64,000 nt of DNA, taken from Furcasterigmium furcatum (lineage: Eukaryota; Ascomycota; Sordariomycetes; Glomerellales; Plectosphaerellaceae). A model generated the notes under the pieces. It saw nothing but the letters and a program-made list of their open reading frames with translations. It made no database searches and was not told the DNA's origin. A program made the position numbers and the translations under genes. The DNA is taken from assembly GCA_001599815.1 (NCBI GenBank), contig BCIA01000001.1, positions 2,856,934 through 2,920,933 of the forward strand. Reading direction: 5' to 3'. Shown here piece by piece: positions 21,493-31,811 of the stretch (position 1 is its first letter; every line of letters begins with the position of its first letter).

Positions 21493-23400
21493 CTACCACG
21501 TGAAGCTCTCCTCGACAAAGTCGACGACGGTGCCTTCGTCCTGCACCATGCGGACGGCGAAGCGGACGTCGTCGGCCAGGGCGCCGGGGCCGCAGACGGT
21601 CACGCACATGGCGCCCTTCTGGTCCTCGACCTCCTTGCGCAGGAGGGTGGCGACGGTCGGCCGGCCGGGGAACATCTGCACCGTGGAGCTGGCGGAGACG
21701 ATCTCGCGGGGGTTCTTAGGCCGCGTGACGAAGAGCTGGATCCGCAGGATGTCGCGGCGGCCGGGCATGCGGAGGACGGTGTCCATCCACGGCCGCACCC
21801 ACTCGAGGGCCTCGTAGTCGCGCACGATCCAGACGAGGGTGATGCGGCGCACGGCGACGGTGCCGTTGTTGTAGCCGTCGATGAGGGGCTTGAGGTACGA
21901 GAGCTGGTGCGTGATGCCCGTGGCGCCGGCGAAGAGGACGCAGTGGCCGTACGAGTCGAGGGAGTGGTGGCCGGCGTAGGGGCCCTCGAGGGCGGCGCGG
22001 AGCGTGATGGCGGGCAGGCCGGCGGTCTTGGCGGCGTTGTACAGCTTGCGCGTGAAGCCGGTGTGGGCTCCGATGACGAACGAGACGGAGGTCGTGGAGT
22101 TCTTCTTGTCGATGGCGCCGGTCGCGATGGGGGCCTTCTCCTCGTCGTAGTCGGGGTTGGTGAGGCCGAGCTTGTCGTGGACGGGGACGTGGTCGACCCA
22201 GGCGACGGAGAAGGGGTGGCACTCCCAGGGGGAGATCTTGGCGAACCGCAGGTAGCAGTGCGTGCCGGGCTTGACGTCGACGTAGCGGGGGAGGTGCATG
22301 GTGACACGGGTGCAGTCGCCGGGCATGGGCTCGCAGACGGCATCGGTGAAGCCCCTGTCGGACCAGTTGAGGTAGGCGGTGCGGAGGACGCGGGCCAGAC
22401 GCTCGAGGAACCACAGCACGAAGATGCCCATCATCCAGGGGAGCTGGGGCAGACCGCCGGGGTGAGCCGAGGCCGCGCAGTGGATGTAGGTGCAGACGAA
22501 GGTGATGAGGGCCAGGACGATGTGGACGTTGAGGAAGCTCTCGTAGAAGGCGTGGCGGATGGGCGAGAGGGACAGGATCATGAGGATGACCATGGCCAGG
22601 GTGCCGAGCATGCCGGAGGCCTCGAAGGCCTTGTGGTAGATGCGGGCGTTGACGGCCTTCCAGCCGCCGTCGGCCATCTGGACGAAGAACCAGGCGAAGG
22701 TGTGGATGACGGCCTCGATGACGGACAGGCGGCCCATCCAGCGGTGGAGCAGGTTGTACGTGTCGAAGCTGATGTGAAGCCAGCTGATGAGGGGGTTGTT
22801 GCGGCCGGCGAAGATGATGAGGGGAACCATGTTCACGACGGAGAGGGTGCCGGAGCGGCCGCGCAGCTCAGCCATGAAGGAGTAGATGTTGGCGTTTCTC
22901 CAGTTCAGGAAGACCATGTAGATCAGGTTGCTCGTGAGCCAGACGAAGAGGATGATGGAGTGAAGACGCGAGGGCAGGGTGCCCATGTGTCCGGCGGCCG
23001 AGAGCTTGAACTCGCGGTTGTGCCTCTTCTTCCAGAAGGGGGCGTAGGTGATCTGCTTCTTCAACCACGGGGTCCAACTGGACTGGGTGCGCTTCCAGTA
23101 TTCCATCTTCTCGGCGGCCAGGGACATGGAGGAGACGAGGCGGAGCTGTGCCCACCAGATCTGGCCGAGTCTGATGCCGAGGACGATGAGGGCCATACCG
23201 CCCAGCGTCCACCAGAGCGCGTCAACGAAGGCCATGTTCATATCTTGGCTGACGCCGTTGAGGGCCGAGTGGTAGGGGGAGATGGTCGAGGTGGTCGTGG
23301 GCACCTCGGCCCTGGCGGCGATGTTGGCGGAACCCTCCATCACCAGCGAGGGCGTGAAGTCTTCCAGGCCTGCGGGCCCGCGCGGGTAGAAAGACGTCAT
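21493..23400 (-). CDS. Ferric-chelate reductase-type transmembrane flavocytochrome
   Basis: Single-exon gene, 635 residues. The protein should transfer electrons from cytosolic NADPH via FAD and two hemes across a membrane, typically to reduce Fe(III) or Cu(II) chelates for uptake. Two HX13H pairs form the bis-heme site: His at about 219 and 233, and His at about 291 and 305. The FAD-binding segment contains HPFSVAWV at about residue 399. The NADPH-binding glycine motif is FAGATGITHQLSYL at about 480. The C-terminal block is CGPGALADDVR, ending in VDFVEESFTW, a typical FRE/NOX terminus. About seven hydrophobic segments are visible, the first near residue 60. I see no clear cleavable signal peptide. 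The substrate metal cannot be told from sequence. A TAGG-type repeat lies just upstream of the ATG. Confidence 0.88.
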   Translation of the reverse strand: MTSFYPRGPAGLEDFTPSLVMEGSANIAARAEVPTTTSTISPYHSALNGVSQDMNMAFVDALWWTLGGMALIVLGIRLGQIWWAQLRLVSSMSLAAEKMEYWKRTQSSWTPWLKKQITYAPFWKKRHNREFKLSAAGHMGTLPSRLHSIILFVWLTSNLIYMVFLNWRNANIYSFMAELRGRSGTLSVVNMVPLIIFAGRNNPLISWLHISFDTYNLLHRWMGRLSVIEAVIHTFAWFFVQMADGGWKAVNARIYHKAFEASGMLGTLAMVILMILSLSPIRHAFYESFLNVHIVLALITFVCTYIHCAASAHPGGLPQLPWMMGIFVLWFLERLARVLRTAYLNWSDRGFTDAVCEPMPGDCTRVTMHLPRYVDVKPGTHCYLRFAKISPWECHPFSVAWVDHVPVHDKLGLTNPDYDEEKAPIATGAIDKKNSTTSVSFVIGAHTGFTRKLYNAAKTAGLPAITLRAALEGPYAGHHSLDSYGHCVLFAGATGITHQLSYLKPLIDGYNNGTVAVRRITLVWIVRDYEALEWVRPWMDTVLRMPGRRDILRIQLFVTRPKNPREIVSASSTVQMFPGRPTVATLLRKEVEDQKGAMCVTVCGPGALADDVRFAVRMVQDEGTVVDFVEESFTW

Positions 23401-23414
23401 GGTTGTAGTTGATG

Positions 23415-23437
23415 TAGGTCGGTAGGTAGGTAGGTAG
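23415..23437. repeat. (GTAG)n simple repeat in the ferric-reductase leader
   Basis: Imperfect TAGG tetranucleotide repeat just 15-37 bp upstream of the minus-strand start codon at 23400, so probably in the 5' untranslated region. Confidence 0.6.
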
Positions 23438-24463
23438 TTGGTTGGTGGTGTCTTCTAGGTGTCGGAGAGAGTGGATGAATGCAACGCTGGCAAACAAAAC
23501 AGTCGTGTTTCTTCGTCTACAGGACAAGGGGCAAAGTCAGAAGAGAATGGGAATCCGAGGAGTCGTGTCGAGTCGAGTGGCAGAGTCCGTCAGGGAGTGC
23601 CAGTCAAGGGCGCGCGCGGCTGGAATCCTGGAGGCAGGGTGGCGGTAGATATGCGAATCGGTTTATTGCGCCTTGGGCGACAATAGCATTGTTCACAGGG
23701 AGATTGACGGGAGATAGTCGCGGCGTGTCGTGGATAGGGGGCCAGACCGTGGAGCTGGCTCTTTGTGAAGCGGTCGAGGCCTGTTGTCTCAGCGGGCAGC
23801 GCAACTGGAATGTTCCCAGCCCTTCTGAGTCTCGCGACGGCGGTGACAGGTGACAGGTGACGGATGGACGGATGCCGTGTCTGCGAGGTCTGGACAGACA
23901 GATAGTGGTGTTGTTCCCTGGGTCGATCTTCTTCTCCACTGAGCAATGAAGATCACAGGTGAAGATCAGTGATCGTCGGGGCTGAAGAGTCGATAAAAGA
24001 CGGCGAGCTCTGAATGAAAACCGTGTCTGGGGATGTCCTTAAATCGTGATGCTGCTGTTCTGCTGTTGTTCTCAAATGCTGCAAACTGAACAAATGTCGA
24101 AGTTGATCGTGTCGAAGAATGATGGAATGAATCCGCTTGCACAGCAGGCTGTTGTTGTTGGTTGTGTTTTGAAGAAAAACGAACGTGGGCGTGGGATCCA
24201 GACTGGGGATGCACCACGCGGCGAAGTGAAGCTGTTGAAGAGAAGAGAGAGAAGTATCTCTAGTTGTTGCCGTTTGGAAGTGGCTCGAGGCGTTGTTGAC
24301 CGTGTGTGTCGGTGAGCGGCGGTGAGCGAGGTGAGTTACTGAGTGAGTGAAACTGTTTCGTTTCCGCTCTTTTTTTGTTTCTTGCAACTTTGATCGAACA
24401 CGCTCACAAGTCTCGAATGGCAGCACCAAGAAATCCAGAAACCTCTCTCCGTCAACAGGAAAA

Positions 24464-24480
24464 CGACGACGACGACGATG
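24464..24480. repeat. (CGA)n microsatellite
   Basis: About five CGA units in non-coding sequence. Confidence 0.6.
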
Positions 24481-27143
24481 AAGAACGGTAAAAAGGGATC
24501 GGCAGAAGAGAAGCCTTGAAGAGGTTACGACGACGAGCGGAGGAGACGACTCCAGCGGCCAGGAAAGAGGGAGGCAGGGGATATAGCGGCGGCCGGCGAG
24601 CACAGCCAGCACGACAGGGGACCGCGAAAAAAGAACTCGACGGGTTCCGCCCCCTGCGTTGACCCCCGCTCCCAATGCCAGGCACAAGCAGCCCGCCGAA
24701 CCCCTGGGCGGGCGTGGCGTGCAGGGGTCCGGCGTCCTCTCGACTTGCACTCATCAGGGAACCAAGCGGTTGGCCAAGGCCTGCTGGGTCGATATCCAGC
24801 CACGAACACGGCGGTCTGGTCTGTTGCTGGCATGTGCGAGGGCCCCAGCTCACTCACCAGAAGACAGGGAGCGGCCTTGTCGGCTTCCCTGCCGCCAATC
24901 GAGAGCTCTCCATCGTCTGATCTGGGCGGGCGGCGCTGTCCGCGCACGACCGACTCACCGAGGATTCAAGGCCTCCCCTCTCTCGCTGTCTGGCTGGCTG
25001 GCAGAAGCAACGCACGCACGAGAGTCGATCCGACTCACTCGCTCCCCCGCCCTCGGAAGCCCGGCTGGCGTGGTGAGACAGGCCGGTCCATGAATCACGA
25101 GCTGGACTGACGGACCCGCGCACATACGATTTAGGTACGAGTCCAATAGAGGAGTCAGCAGAAGAGGGGGAATACGGCGAAGGAAGCAAGCAGGATGACG
25201 GGCGGTCTGAGGAATGCAGGTCCTCGCCGAACATGACTGGTCCATGGCTCTCGGCCGGCCGATTCATGTGGCCCGCGTCAACCAGCGACCGCCGTCCCGG
25301 ACTGGCCCAGAGTTTCCCGCAGCGCCAGCCACGCTTGCGACGGTTGACTGGTTCAGGGGCTACGGCGGCGGACAGGGGACTAGGGAGGGCCCGGTAGCCT
25401 GGCATCTTGATAGGGGGGGCGACCCCAGCCGCCAGGGAGCGCGTGTGGACTGGGACCGAGTCCACGGGAATGATTGGCTCGAGTGTCACCCGCGATGCTT
25501 GCCACAGCTTACGACAGGCGAGCGAAAACCACAGGATCCGAGTCATCCGCGCGGCTTGCCTGTCGAGAGACATCGGGCCAGCGCGAGGTGTCTGTCTGGT
25601 CTGTCTGTCGAACGATCTTACGGAGGAATGCAAAAGAGCATGGCAGTCACCAGTCCGATGGGTATGACCTCTCGGATCTCTGGCTCCGACGTCACACGCT
25701 CATGGATAGTGCACTCGTATCACCGGATGATCCGAGAACAATGTACAAGATCCATGGATACCTATGTGCTCATCACTTCAGGTAGAGCATCTGCCTATGC
25801 TTCCGGAGTCCTCCCCGTCACCGTGGGGGCAGGGAACCGCCAAGGGATCGAGGCTGAGTGATGAAGGGAGCGAGCCATAGTCGGGACGATGATGAGCATT
25901 GCAACCCCATCAAACTGCCCATCCCTCCCTATCTCTCCCCCAAGCCACATCCCTCCGCGATCTCTCCCATCTTTCACTGCGTTTGCGTGCGCACGTTTCC
26001 GAAACCGACAGGGAAGATGAAATCTCGTCTTCCCTATCCGAGGTGCCCCATTGGAAACCACACAGTCGGCGGCGCGAGGTGACATCGCCACGGCCCATCC
26101 CTTCATATAACAACCCGCCAGCATCTTATGATCCTCGTCTGATGTGCGCGAGGATTGTACTCTCGTGCAGGCAGAAGCAGGCCCCCGCCCGCCATGCACG
26201 CGCCCGTCGCAGATTGAAATGAGAGGCGGATGACGCCCAGGCAGGTGGGCAGGATGCGGCCCCTCAACCCTTGCCTGGCGGTTGACATGCCCGGCGCTGT
26301 GCCCTAAGCGAGGCGAGCTCCATCGCATCTAGCTGTCAGGCCTGCCAGATCTCGGAAGGGCTTCCGAAAAGGTGAGGGCACGGCCGTCGAGAGAAGGCCC
26401 GGCGGATACCAATTGCTTTATCATTTGCTCGTCGATGCAAGATATCGTTAGTTCCAGCAACGTGGATGCTGGAGCGCCAGGATCGTGAGTCTGGGGGTCG
26501 TGGTGTTGTCAGGACTTGGACGCAGCGGCCTTCAGTCTTCCTGAACCCTCACTCACCCACCACTCCATCTGCCCCCGCCTTCCATGATCAACATCAAGGG
26601 CGGACTGACTTCGGATGAACACGATCGAAACTTGCTCGCTGATTGTCTGTACCAACAGCGCGGGCAGACGACCTGCCAGGGCGCCTGGATGTCTAGATGA
26701 GGTCATTTAGCGGCTTAATCCTTGGACGTTTCATCGATATTGAATGCCCCGCCGGTGTCAGGTGGGAATGCCAAAAGAGGCTGCGAGGGGCCTGTCGGTC
26801 AGCATTGGCATTCGATCGCTTTTGGAGGGTGACAAGCAGGGGGTTGAGGCCTGGAGGCAGAGTGTATGGGCAGTTGCTCCCGACTGTGGCCAGCCGAAGA
26901 GGCCCGGATTATGTCATCTAGATGATTACCTAAGGATGTTTTCGGCTCGACTCCTCCGCCGACCGGCCCCCTCTGGCACCAGCTGCACCACCTGAAAGCC
27001 TGAATTCGCGCGCCGGATCTCAGGCCACAACTTCCGAGCTTCGGCATTGAGATCGAACCCATGAGCTCCGGGAATTTCCAACGACATCACCGGCCCGCAG
27101 CCTGAACAACATTCGCACACCCCCGTCGAGGCCGCACGCAACC

Positions 27144-27777
27144 ATGGGAGCCAGCGAGTCAAAGCCGTCCTCCTCCCACCTGTGGAAAGGGTACGCTGTC
27201 CATTCCCGCGGCTCGATCCCTCCGTCACGAGTGCAATTCTTTCCTGCGTGACACCGGCTAACATGTCGAAGCTCCGCGCCTACAACAGTCTCCCACGACC
27301 TCTCCGAGTCGCTGCAGTCCAGCCACGAGGTGCGCAGACCCCCATGCCGTCCAATTGGCCCGCAATGAACCGCCCTGAGCGCCCCGAGCTAACTGCCGCT
27401 GTCCGCAGACCGACGCATCCCGCGCCCGCCTCACGGAGATCCAGATCCAGGCCCGCGTCGCCGAGGAGCTCAAGAAGCTCCAGGCCAAGGAGGCCGAGAC
27501 GCTGAAGCAGACCCTCGCCAAGGACGACGACTCGACGCCCGTCAAGGGCCCCAGCAGCCCGGCCGTCAACAAGGAGATCGAGGCGCTACGGGCCAAGCTC
27601 GAGGAGCGCAGGAAGGTGCGCGACGTGCCCGAGGGCGTGCAGAGCGCGCGCAGCGAGGTGGTGCGGTGCCTGCGCGAGCATGACCGCCGGCCGCTGGACT
27701 GCTGGGAGGAGGTCGAGACGTTCAAGCGGGAGGTGAAGAACTGGGAGAAGGCCTGGGTGGAGAAGGTCATCTCGTAG
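27144..27777 (+). CDS. MIC19: MICOS complex subunit Mic19
   Basis: Three exons, 27144-27190, 27272-27329 and 27409-27777; 157 residues. The second acceptor region has a GCTAAC branch point and the third a CTAAC. Mic19 is a peripheral inner-membrane protein of the mitochondrial contact site and cristae organising system. The N-terminus MGASESKPS carries the Gly2 myristoylation-type signal known for this family. It is followed by a VSHDLSESLQSSHETD segment, a long charged coiled coil (about residues 40-110) and a C-terminal CHCH-like domain with CLREHDRRPLDC, a CX10C pair, then VKNWEKAWVEKVIS. Length matches fungal Mic19/Aim13. The gene is convergent with TYW3, 149 bp between stop codons. Confidence 0.9.
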
Positions 27778-27926
27778 AGCTGGGTGCGAGATGTGCCGCT
27801 GAATAACCACGACGAGAGATAGAAAGAACCGGCTGCCGAGATTCAAAGACACTGTTGTACTATACACGGAGGGGCATGGCGATGCGGCTGAGCAGCAAAA
27901 ACAATAGAAGCCGGGCGGGATGGTCG

Positions 27927-29013
27927 TCAGAGACCGTCGAGTGAATTCACGCTACCTGATACCATGTCCTCTTTCTCTTCTGTTGTGTCCTGGTCAGGCC
28001 TCGCCTGGCTCCGGGCGGTGTCTAGCTCGGCCTTCATCCTCAGGCCTTCTGCGCGTTTTCTCTCCTTCCGCGCCGCAGCATCTTCCCATTCTTGGCCGCT
28101 CTCCCCTATCCTCCTCGAGGGGGCAGCTGTCATGGCATCTCTCAGTGCGTGGCGGAACCGATCGATTCTCTTCGCGTTTTCAACAAAGCGCTGGTTGCCG
28201 ATGGCGAGCAGATTCCTGAGCATGGCGGGCGGGACGATGGCCAGGCAACGGCCAGACTCCGGGTCCTCGTAGCCGACGAGGGACTCGAAGGTGAGGCCCA
28301 TGGTGCGGACACCGACCATGGGAGTGGCGGGGTCCGGGTTGGTGGATGTGAGATTCAAGGCGCCGCTCTCGCGGTAGCCGGAGGGAAGGGCGCACTTGAG
28401 GACAAGCTGGGCGTGGGCTGACGATGCAGTGAGGACGTGTAGGATCTAGGAGTGTTAGTTTCTTCTACAGAGAGTCGAGGAGAGTCCAGGCTCTCACCAT
28501 GGGCTCAAACTTGAAATGGATGAGGCGGGCAGCGGTCAGGTCAGGAATCCTCTCGTCCACTGCATCAAGTCCGAACAGCCGCAACACGCCGGAATCATCT
28601 TCTGTCGTAGATGCATCCACCGGATCATGGGAGACAAAAAGCCACGTTCCCCCGCCTCCTTTCCCGCCCACGCCAGCCTGGGTGCGCCTCTCGTCGTCCG
28701 CTTCGGCTGCCCCCGTTGCGATGGCATCTTTGCGGCCTTCCAGAAACACGCTGACTCTGCCGCCGCAGCTGCTTGTTGTGACTAAACCATCGAGCGCGTT
28801 TAGCTCGTCGATGAGCTCCCGAATGCCAACATCGACGGAGCCCTTGGGCGAGAGGTCCGTGTAATCCGAGTCGGGCACGGCAAGCTGCTGAAGAATTTTC
28901 GACTTTCTGGAGGTGAAAGAAGTCGGAGGACTGGGGAGCGTGGGTGCCATAGTAGGAAAAGATCTAGGTGCGCTTGATTCTGAATGATTTGCAAGTACTG
29001 GTGCTTGGCTCAT
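27927..29013 (-). CDS. TYW3: tRNA wybutosine-synthesizing protein 3 (Tyw3)
   Basis: Two exons, 29013-28498 and 28445-27927, with a 52-nt intron; 344 residues. Tyw3 is the AdoMet-dependent methyltransferase that N-methylates the wybutosine precursor at position 37 of tRNA-Phe. Diagnostic segments are SRKSKILQQL, DGLVTTSSCGGRVSVFLEG (about residues 74-92) and GGGTWLFVSHDP (about 118-130), then HFKFEPM spliced to ILHVLTASSAHAQ. The block GVRTMGLTFESLVGY follows. The C-terminal 70 residues are a charged coiled coil, present in several fungal homologues. An internal ATG (MAPTLP, codon 22) is an alternative start, since the first 21 residues are low complexity. Confidence 0.9.
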
Positions 29014-29164
29014 AAGTTCATGCTCGTTACAACTTGTTGCGGATCATGTGCGGGTGAGAGTTGATCGGGGCAGACGGGGCTCGGCCGGGGCATTCAACCC
29101 CCACTGGGACCGTTAATTCACGTCCCGTCCCGGCGGATGCCCCCGGCCCACCATCATCCATCAC

Positions 29165-30256
29165 TCACTTTCCACCTCCGCCGTCCGGGTGATACGCCTT
29201 GTACACCTGCAATGCCCCCTCGATGCTCTGAACAAATCCAAAGAAGACAGTAAACCCGAGAACAACCCACAGAGCGTACCACTGCGTGCCCTCCCTCCGG
29301 TCGTTCCACCACTGCCGCAGCGTCCGCGGCTTCGCCTGGTCGTACACCTGCTTCAGCCGCACCAGCCTGTCGTGCCAGAACATGTACTCGTCGATGTTCA
29401 GGGTCATATCCGATGGCTGGCACGAGAGGACGCCAGGGTCCGCGTCCGCTATGGTGGGCTTGAGGTGCTTGTTGTACCAGAGCTTGGTCGCCTTGTGCCA
29501 CTTGTTCTGGGGGAACAACAGGCTCAGCGTCTGGAGCGTCTCCTGGACGAAGCCGTCGGGGAAGTAACCGTGCTCCTGGTTCCTGAGGAAGGAGACGTGG
29601 TGGAAGATCATGACGGTCGTCTCGCCCTGGATGTCCACAACCTCGAGATGGTCGAGCAGGTTGTTGGTGAGCTCGACCTGCAGCCCGCCGATGGCGAAGA
29701 GGTTTCGGGCGTTGAAGTCCCGGTCGAGCTGAATCCCGTCGTGTCGATACGATCGCTGCTCTTGGAAATAGGCTGCCGTGAAGTCCTTGATCGTGCCCTG
29801 TTCCCACGGACGGAAGGCTCTGCCTGTCCACATCCTGTCCGTTGGCTTGCCGACGTCCACCATCAGGATCAGGCGGGCGACCAGGTCTATCGCTCCGTTC
29901 ATGATCTCAGCTCTTCCGAACTGCCCATCTGACAACGCGGCTGGATATCTGATCTCGAGGCTCTGCAGGACCTTGTCGCGGGTGAGGCCCTGCTTGATGT
30001 CGTGGGCCAGCTCCGTGATGCCATGGTGTTTGGAGAATGGAAGGTTTGTCCCTAGGGAATGGTACGACGTCTTGCACTGCTCGATATAGTACTGAAAATA
30101 CGGCTCCAGCGAGGTTGGCACGTACGCGCCCCGGCCTGCTGCTGCCCAGAAGGCATTCGCGATCTCGAGTTGTGTGGCGGCTGGGATTGGCGAGCAGATG
30201 TGGTCCAGGTTCAGGTGCGCGAACTGTACGGCCGTCCCGTGCTGATTCGCGGCCAT
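29165..30256 (-). CDS. Unknown fungal protein with C-terminal membrane anchor
   Basis: Single-exon gene, 363 residues. The frame opens with GTG at 30271, but the first ATG is at 30256 (MAANQHGTAV). I do not recognise a named domain. The region LARLILMVDVGK and the block FAIGGLQVELTNNLLDHLEVVD followed by TTVMIFHHVSFLRNQ (about residues 190-235) look like a compact folded domain. Aromatic-rich segments follow. A single hydrophobic helix near residues 328-346 (WVVLGFTVFFGFVQSIEG) suggests a tail-anchored protein with its bulk facing the cytosol. A short Gly/Lys tail ends the protein. I have the impression that this belongs to a fungal-only family found next to self/non-self or accessory genes, but cannot verify that. 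The gene lies 151 bp downstream of the TYW3 start on the same strand. Confidence 0.72.
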   Translation of the reverse strand: MAANQHGTAVQFAHLNLDHICSPIPAATQLEIANAFWAAAGRGAYVPTSLEPYFQYYIEQCKTSYHSLGTNLPFSKHHGITELAHDIKQGLTRDKVLQSLEIRYPAALSDGQFGRAEIMNGAIDLVARLILMVDVGKPTDRMWTGRAFRPWEQGTIKDFTAAYFQEQRSYRHDGIQLDRDFNARNLFAIGGLQVELTNNLLDHLEVVDIQGETTVMIFHHVSFLRNQEHGYFPDGFVQETLQTLSLLFPQNKWHKATKLWYNKHLKPTIADADPGVLSCQPSDMTLNIDEYMFWHDRLVRLKQVYDQAKPRTLRQWWNDRREGTQWYALWVVLGFTVFFGFVQSIEGALQVYKAYHPDGGGGK

Positions 30257-30669
30257 TCCAACTGGGATCACAGGGAAACTTCTTGGAGCTCAGGCTGATG
30301 CTTTGGAAGAGTGAGCGCCTTGCCTTGCTGGCGCATGAGAGCAGCTGAAGCCTCCACCTCCCAGAGACGACCAGGCATTGTGGCCCGTGCGCCACAGCCT
30401 GATGCAGTATGAAGGCATTCAAGGAACTGGACAGTCTTGATTCCCCAGGCCTTGAACATATTTCAGCCTCTGTAAATGATTCGGGTTTTTCAAATGGATG
30501 TAATAGTATCTTCTCCTATCAGCAAGCCCCTTCGTTCGCGGACGTGGCACCTGATCGGGTAGCTTACTCGCTTCGCCTGACAGTTGAAAACCAGCCATTC
30601 TCAAATGCTAATGTATGTTAGCTCTTCTCGGTATAATATCATTATATTGTTTTTGATGATGGTCAATTT

Positions 30670-30707
30670 GTTAAGTCGTTTCTCTTTTTCATGAGAGACG
30701 GCTTAAC
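30670..30707. repeat. 15-bp hairpin-forming inverted repeat
   Basis: Arms 30670-30684 and 30693-30707 with an 8-nt loop. Thirteen pairs are Watson-Crick and two are G-U if transcribed on the plus strand. In DNA the two mismatches are both transitions. It sits in AT-rich sequence with no gene. Confidence 0.6.
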
Positions 30708-31677
30708 GCCAGAACCGGGCGTGGACTCTAGAGTGCTGACTTCCATGACTGAGGCAGTCTCAGCCGTGGAAGTGCGAGAAATTAAAAAGTACTTTCAGCG
30801 TCTGTGTAAAGCTGTGATTATCTTCAAATTCCAAAGTATTCAAAACCTACTAGACACTCCTTCCCACAAATCTGGCTGCGAATTTTCTTCGCCCACCTTC
30901 ACGATCTTAACATCTTGCTTGTCCTTCTCCCCAACCAAACTAAGAGAGTAAGAGACAAGATATGCTTACTGATTTATTAATCTGTCATTTTTTGAATATG
31001 TACCCCCGGAAGATGAGCATGGATCTGTTCTCGTCCTGGATTTTATCTTTTCCTTACCACAGCACGCCAGGATTTTAGACTGAGCATTCGTTGACCTTGA
31101 CTTGACTGAGTACTTACCTCCAGGCCAGCGGTTCACACACAATGCCAATGCCACGGTTAGATTTTTTTTTTGGGAACTTTAATTGATAGATGTCATAGAA
31201 TTAGAAGTAACTGGATGAGTTCAGTGGACTTCAAGACTAGGCCAGACTCTTCATGAGGTCCTTGGCTGCCCACATGCACGTGCTGATTTTCTTGTCCAAA
31301 GTATCAAGATTAGGCACGACCTGCTGCGGCCTTCGGGAATAGGTCGTGCATTCATATCGTTGGCTACTGTCTTGCATGATCATATGATTCATATCTTCAA
31401 GTGCCGGCCGTCCATTTAGCCCCGACGCCCAGTGGCCTTCCACCACCTGTACCCCTGCTGGGCCCTTGGCCAGCCAAATGTACACCGCGCGCATCAGGAA
31501 AAAGGGAAGCTCCCCACAACCCAGGTAACTGCGCGTCAGCACTGAATGCTCCCCAGTGGAGCCTCCGTCTGGTAATGTATTCCTGTTCATTCGCCCAAAC
31601 CCGCGCTGACGCCGAACACTGAAGACAGGGGTATCCGCGTATCCACAAATATCCCTCCCCCCTGCTCCGTCGTGAAG

Positions 31678-31684
31678 TATATAT
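31678..31684 (+). promoter_or_regulatory. TATA box of the hemerythrin-like gene
   Basis: TATATAT, 134 bp upstream of the ATG at 31812. Confidence 0.4.
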
Positions 31685-31811
31685 CAAGGAGCTTGATCGC
31701 CAGAGACGGGCCAGACTCAATTGTTTTGCGGCATCACTTCTTGAGCAGTATTTGACAGCGTTTTCCTTGCTACTCATCGCGAGAACCAACGGACTTGAGA
31801 AGTATCACATC

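Larger units (their letters stand above)
23401..27143. other. 3.7 kb divergent gene-poor region
   Basis: Lies between the ferric-reductase start and MIC19. It includes GC-rich open frames up to 260 codons on the minus strand, but these have biased composition without motifs or credible splice partners, so I do not call them. Simple repeats occur at 23415-23437 and 24464-24480. A 16-bp near-perfect inverted repeat (TCGGAAG GG CTTCCGA) lies at 26352-26367. It could contain a long spliced leader for the ferric reductase or an unannotated non-coding RNA. Confidence 0.45.
30257..31811. other. AT-richer intergenic region with hairpin
   Basis: 1.55 kb. From about 30430 to 31220 the sequence is clearly more AT-rich than the rest of the window, with a hairpin-forming inverted repeat at 30670-30707 and a T-run near 31160. 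A minus-strand frame of 117 codons at 31237-31590 has no start context or motif that I trust. The right end carries the TATA box of the hemerythrin gene. Confidence 0.5.

Noticed and set aside
21466..23412. Long plus-strand open frame of 648 codons
   Set aside because: Exact antisense of the ferric-reductase gene in GC-rich DNA; composition is extreme Asp/Glu/Gly/Val and no domain is visible.
23953..24750. Minus-strand open frame of 265 codons
   Set aside because: No conserved motif, low-complexity runs and histidine/threonine patches; more likely leader or promoter sequence.
24854..25633. Minus-strand open frame of 259 codons
   Set aside because: Ser/Pro/Arg-rich composition, no motif or splice partner; probably chance in GC-rich sequence.
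25783..25870. tRNA-like D-arm sequence GTAGAGCATCTGCC
   Set aside because: No matching T-arm (GTTCRA) or acceptor stem pairing nearby.
26706..26713. Further TTTAGCGG copies at 26706, 36921 and 52409
   Set aside because: An 8-mer is expected about twice in 128 kb of double strand; single scattered copies are compatible with chance, and one lies in a coding region.
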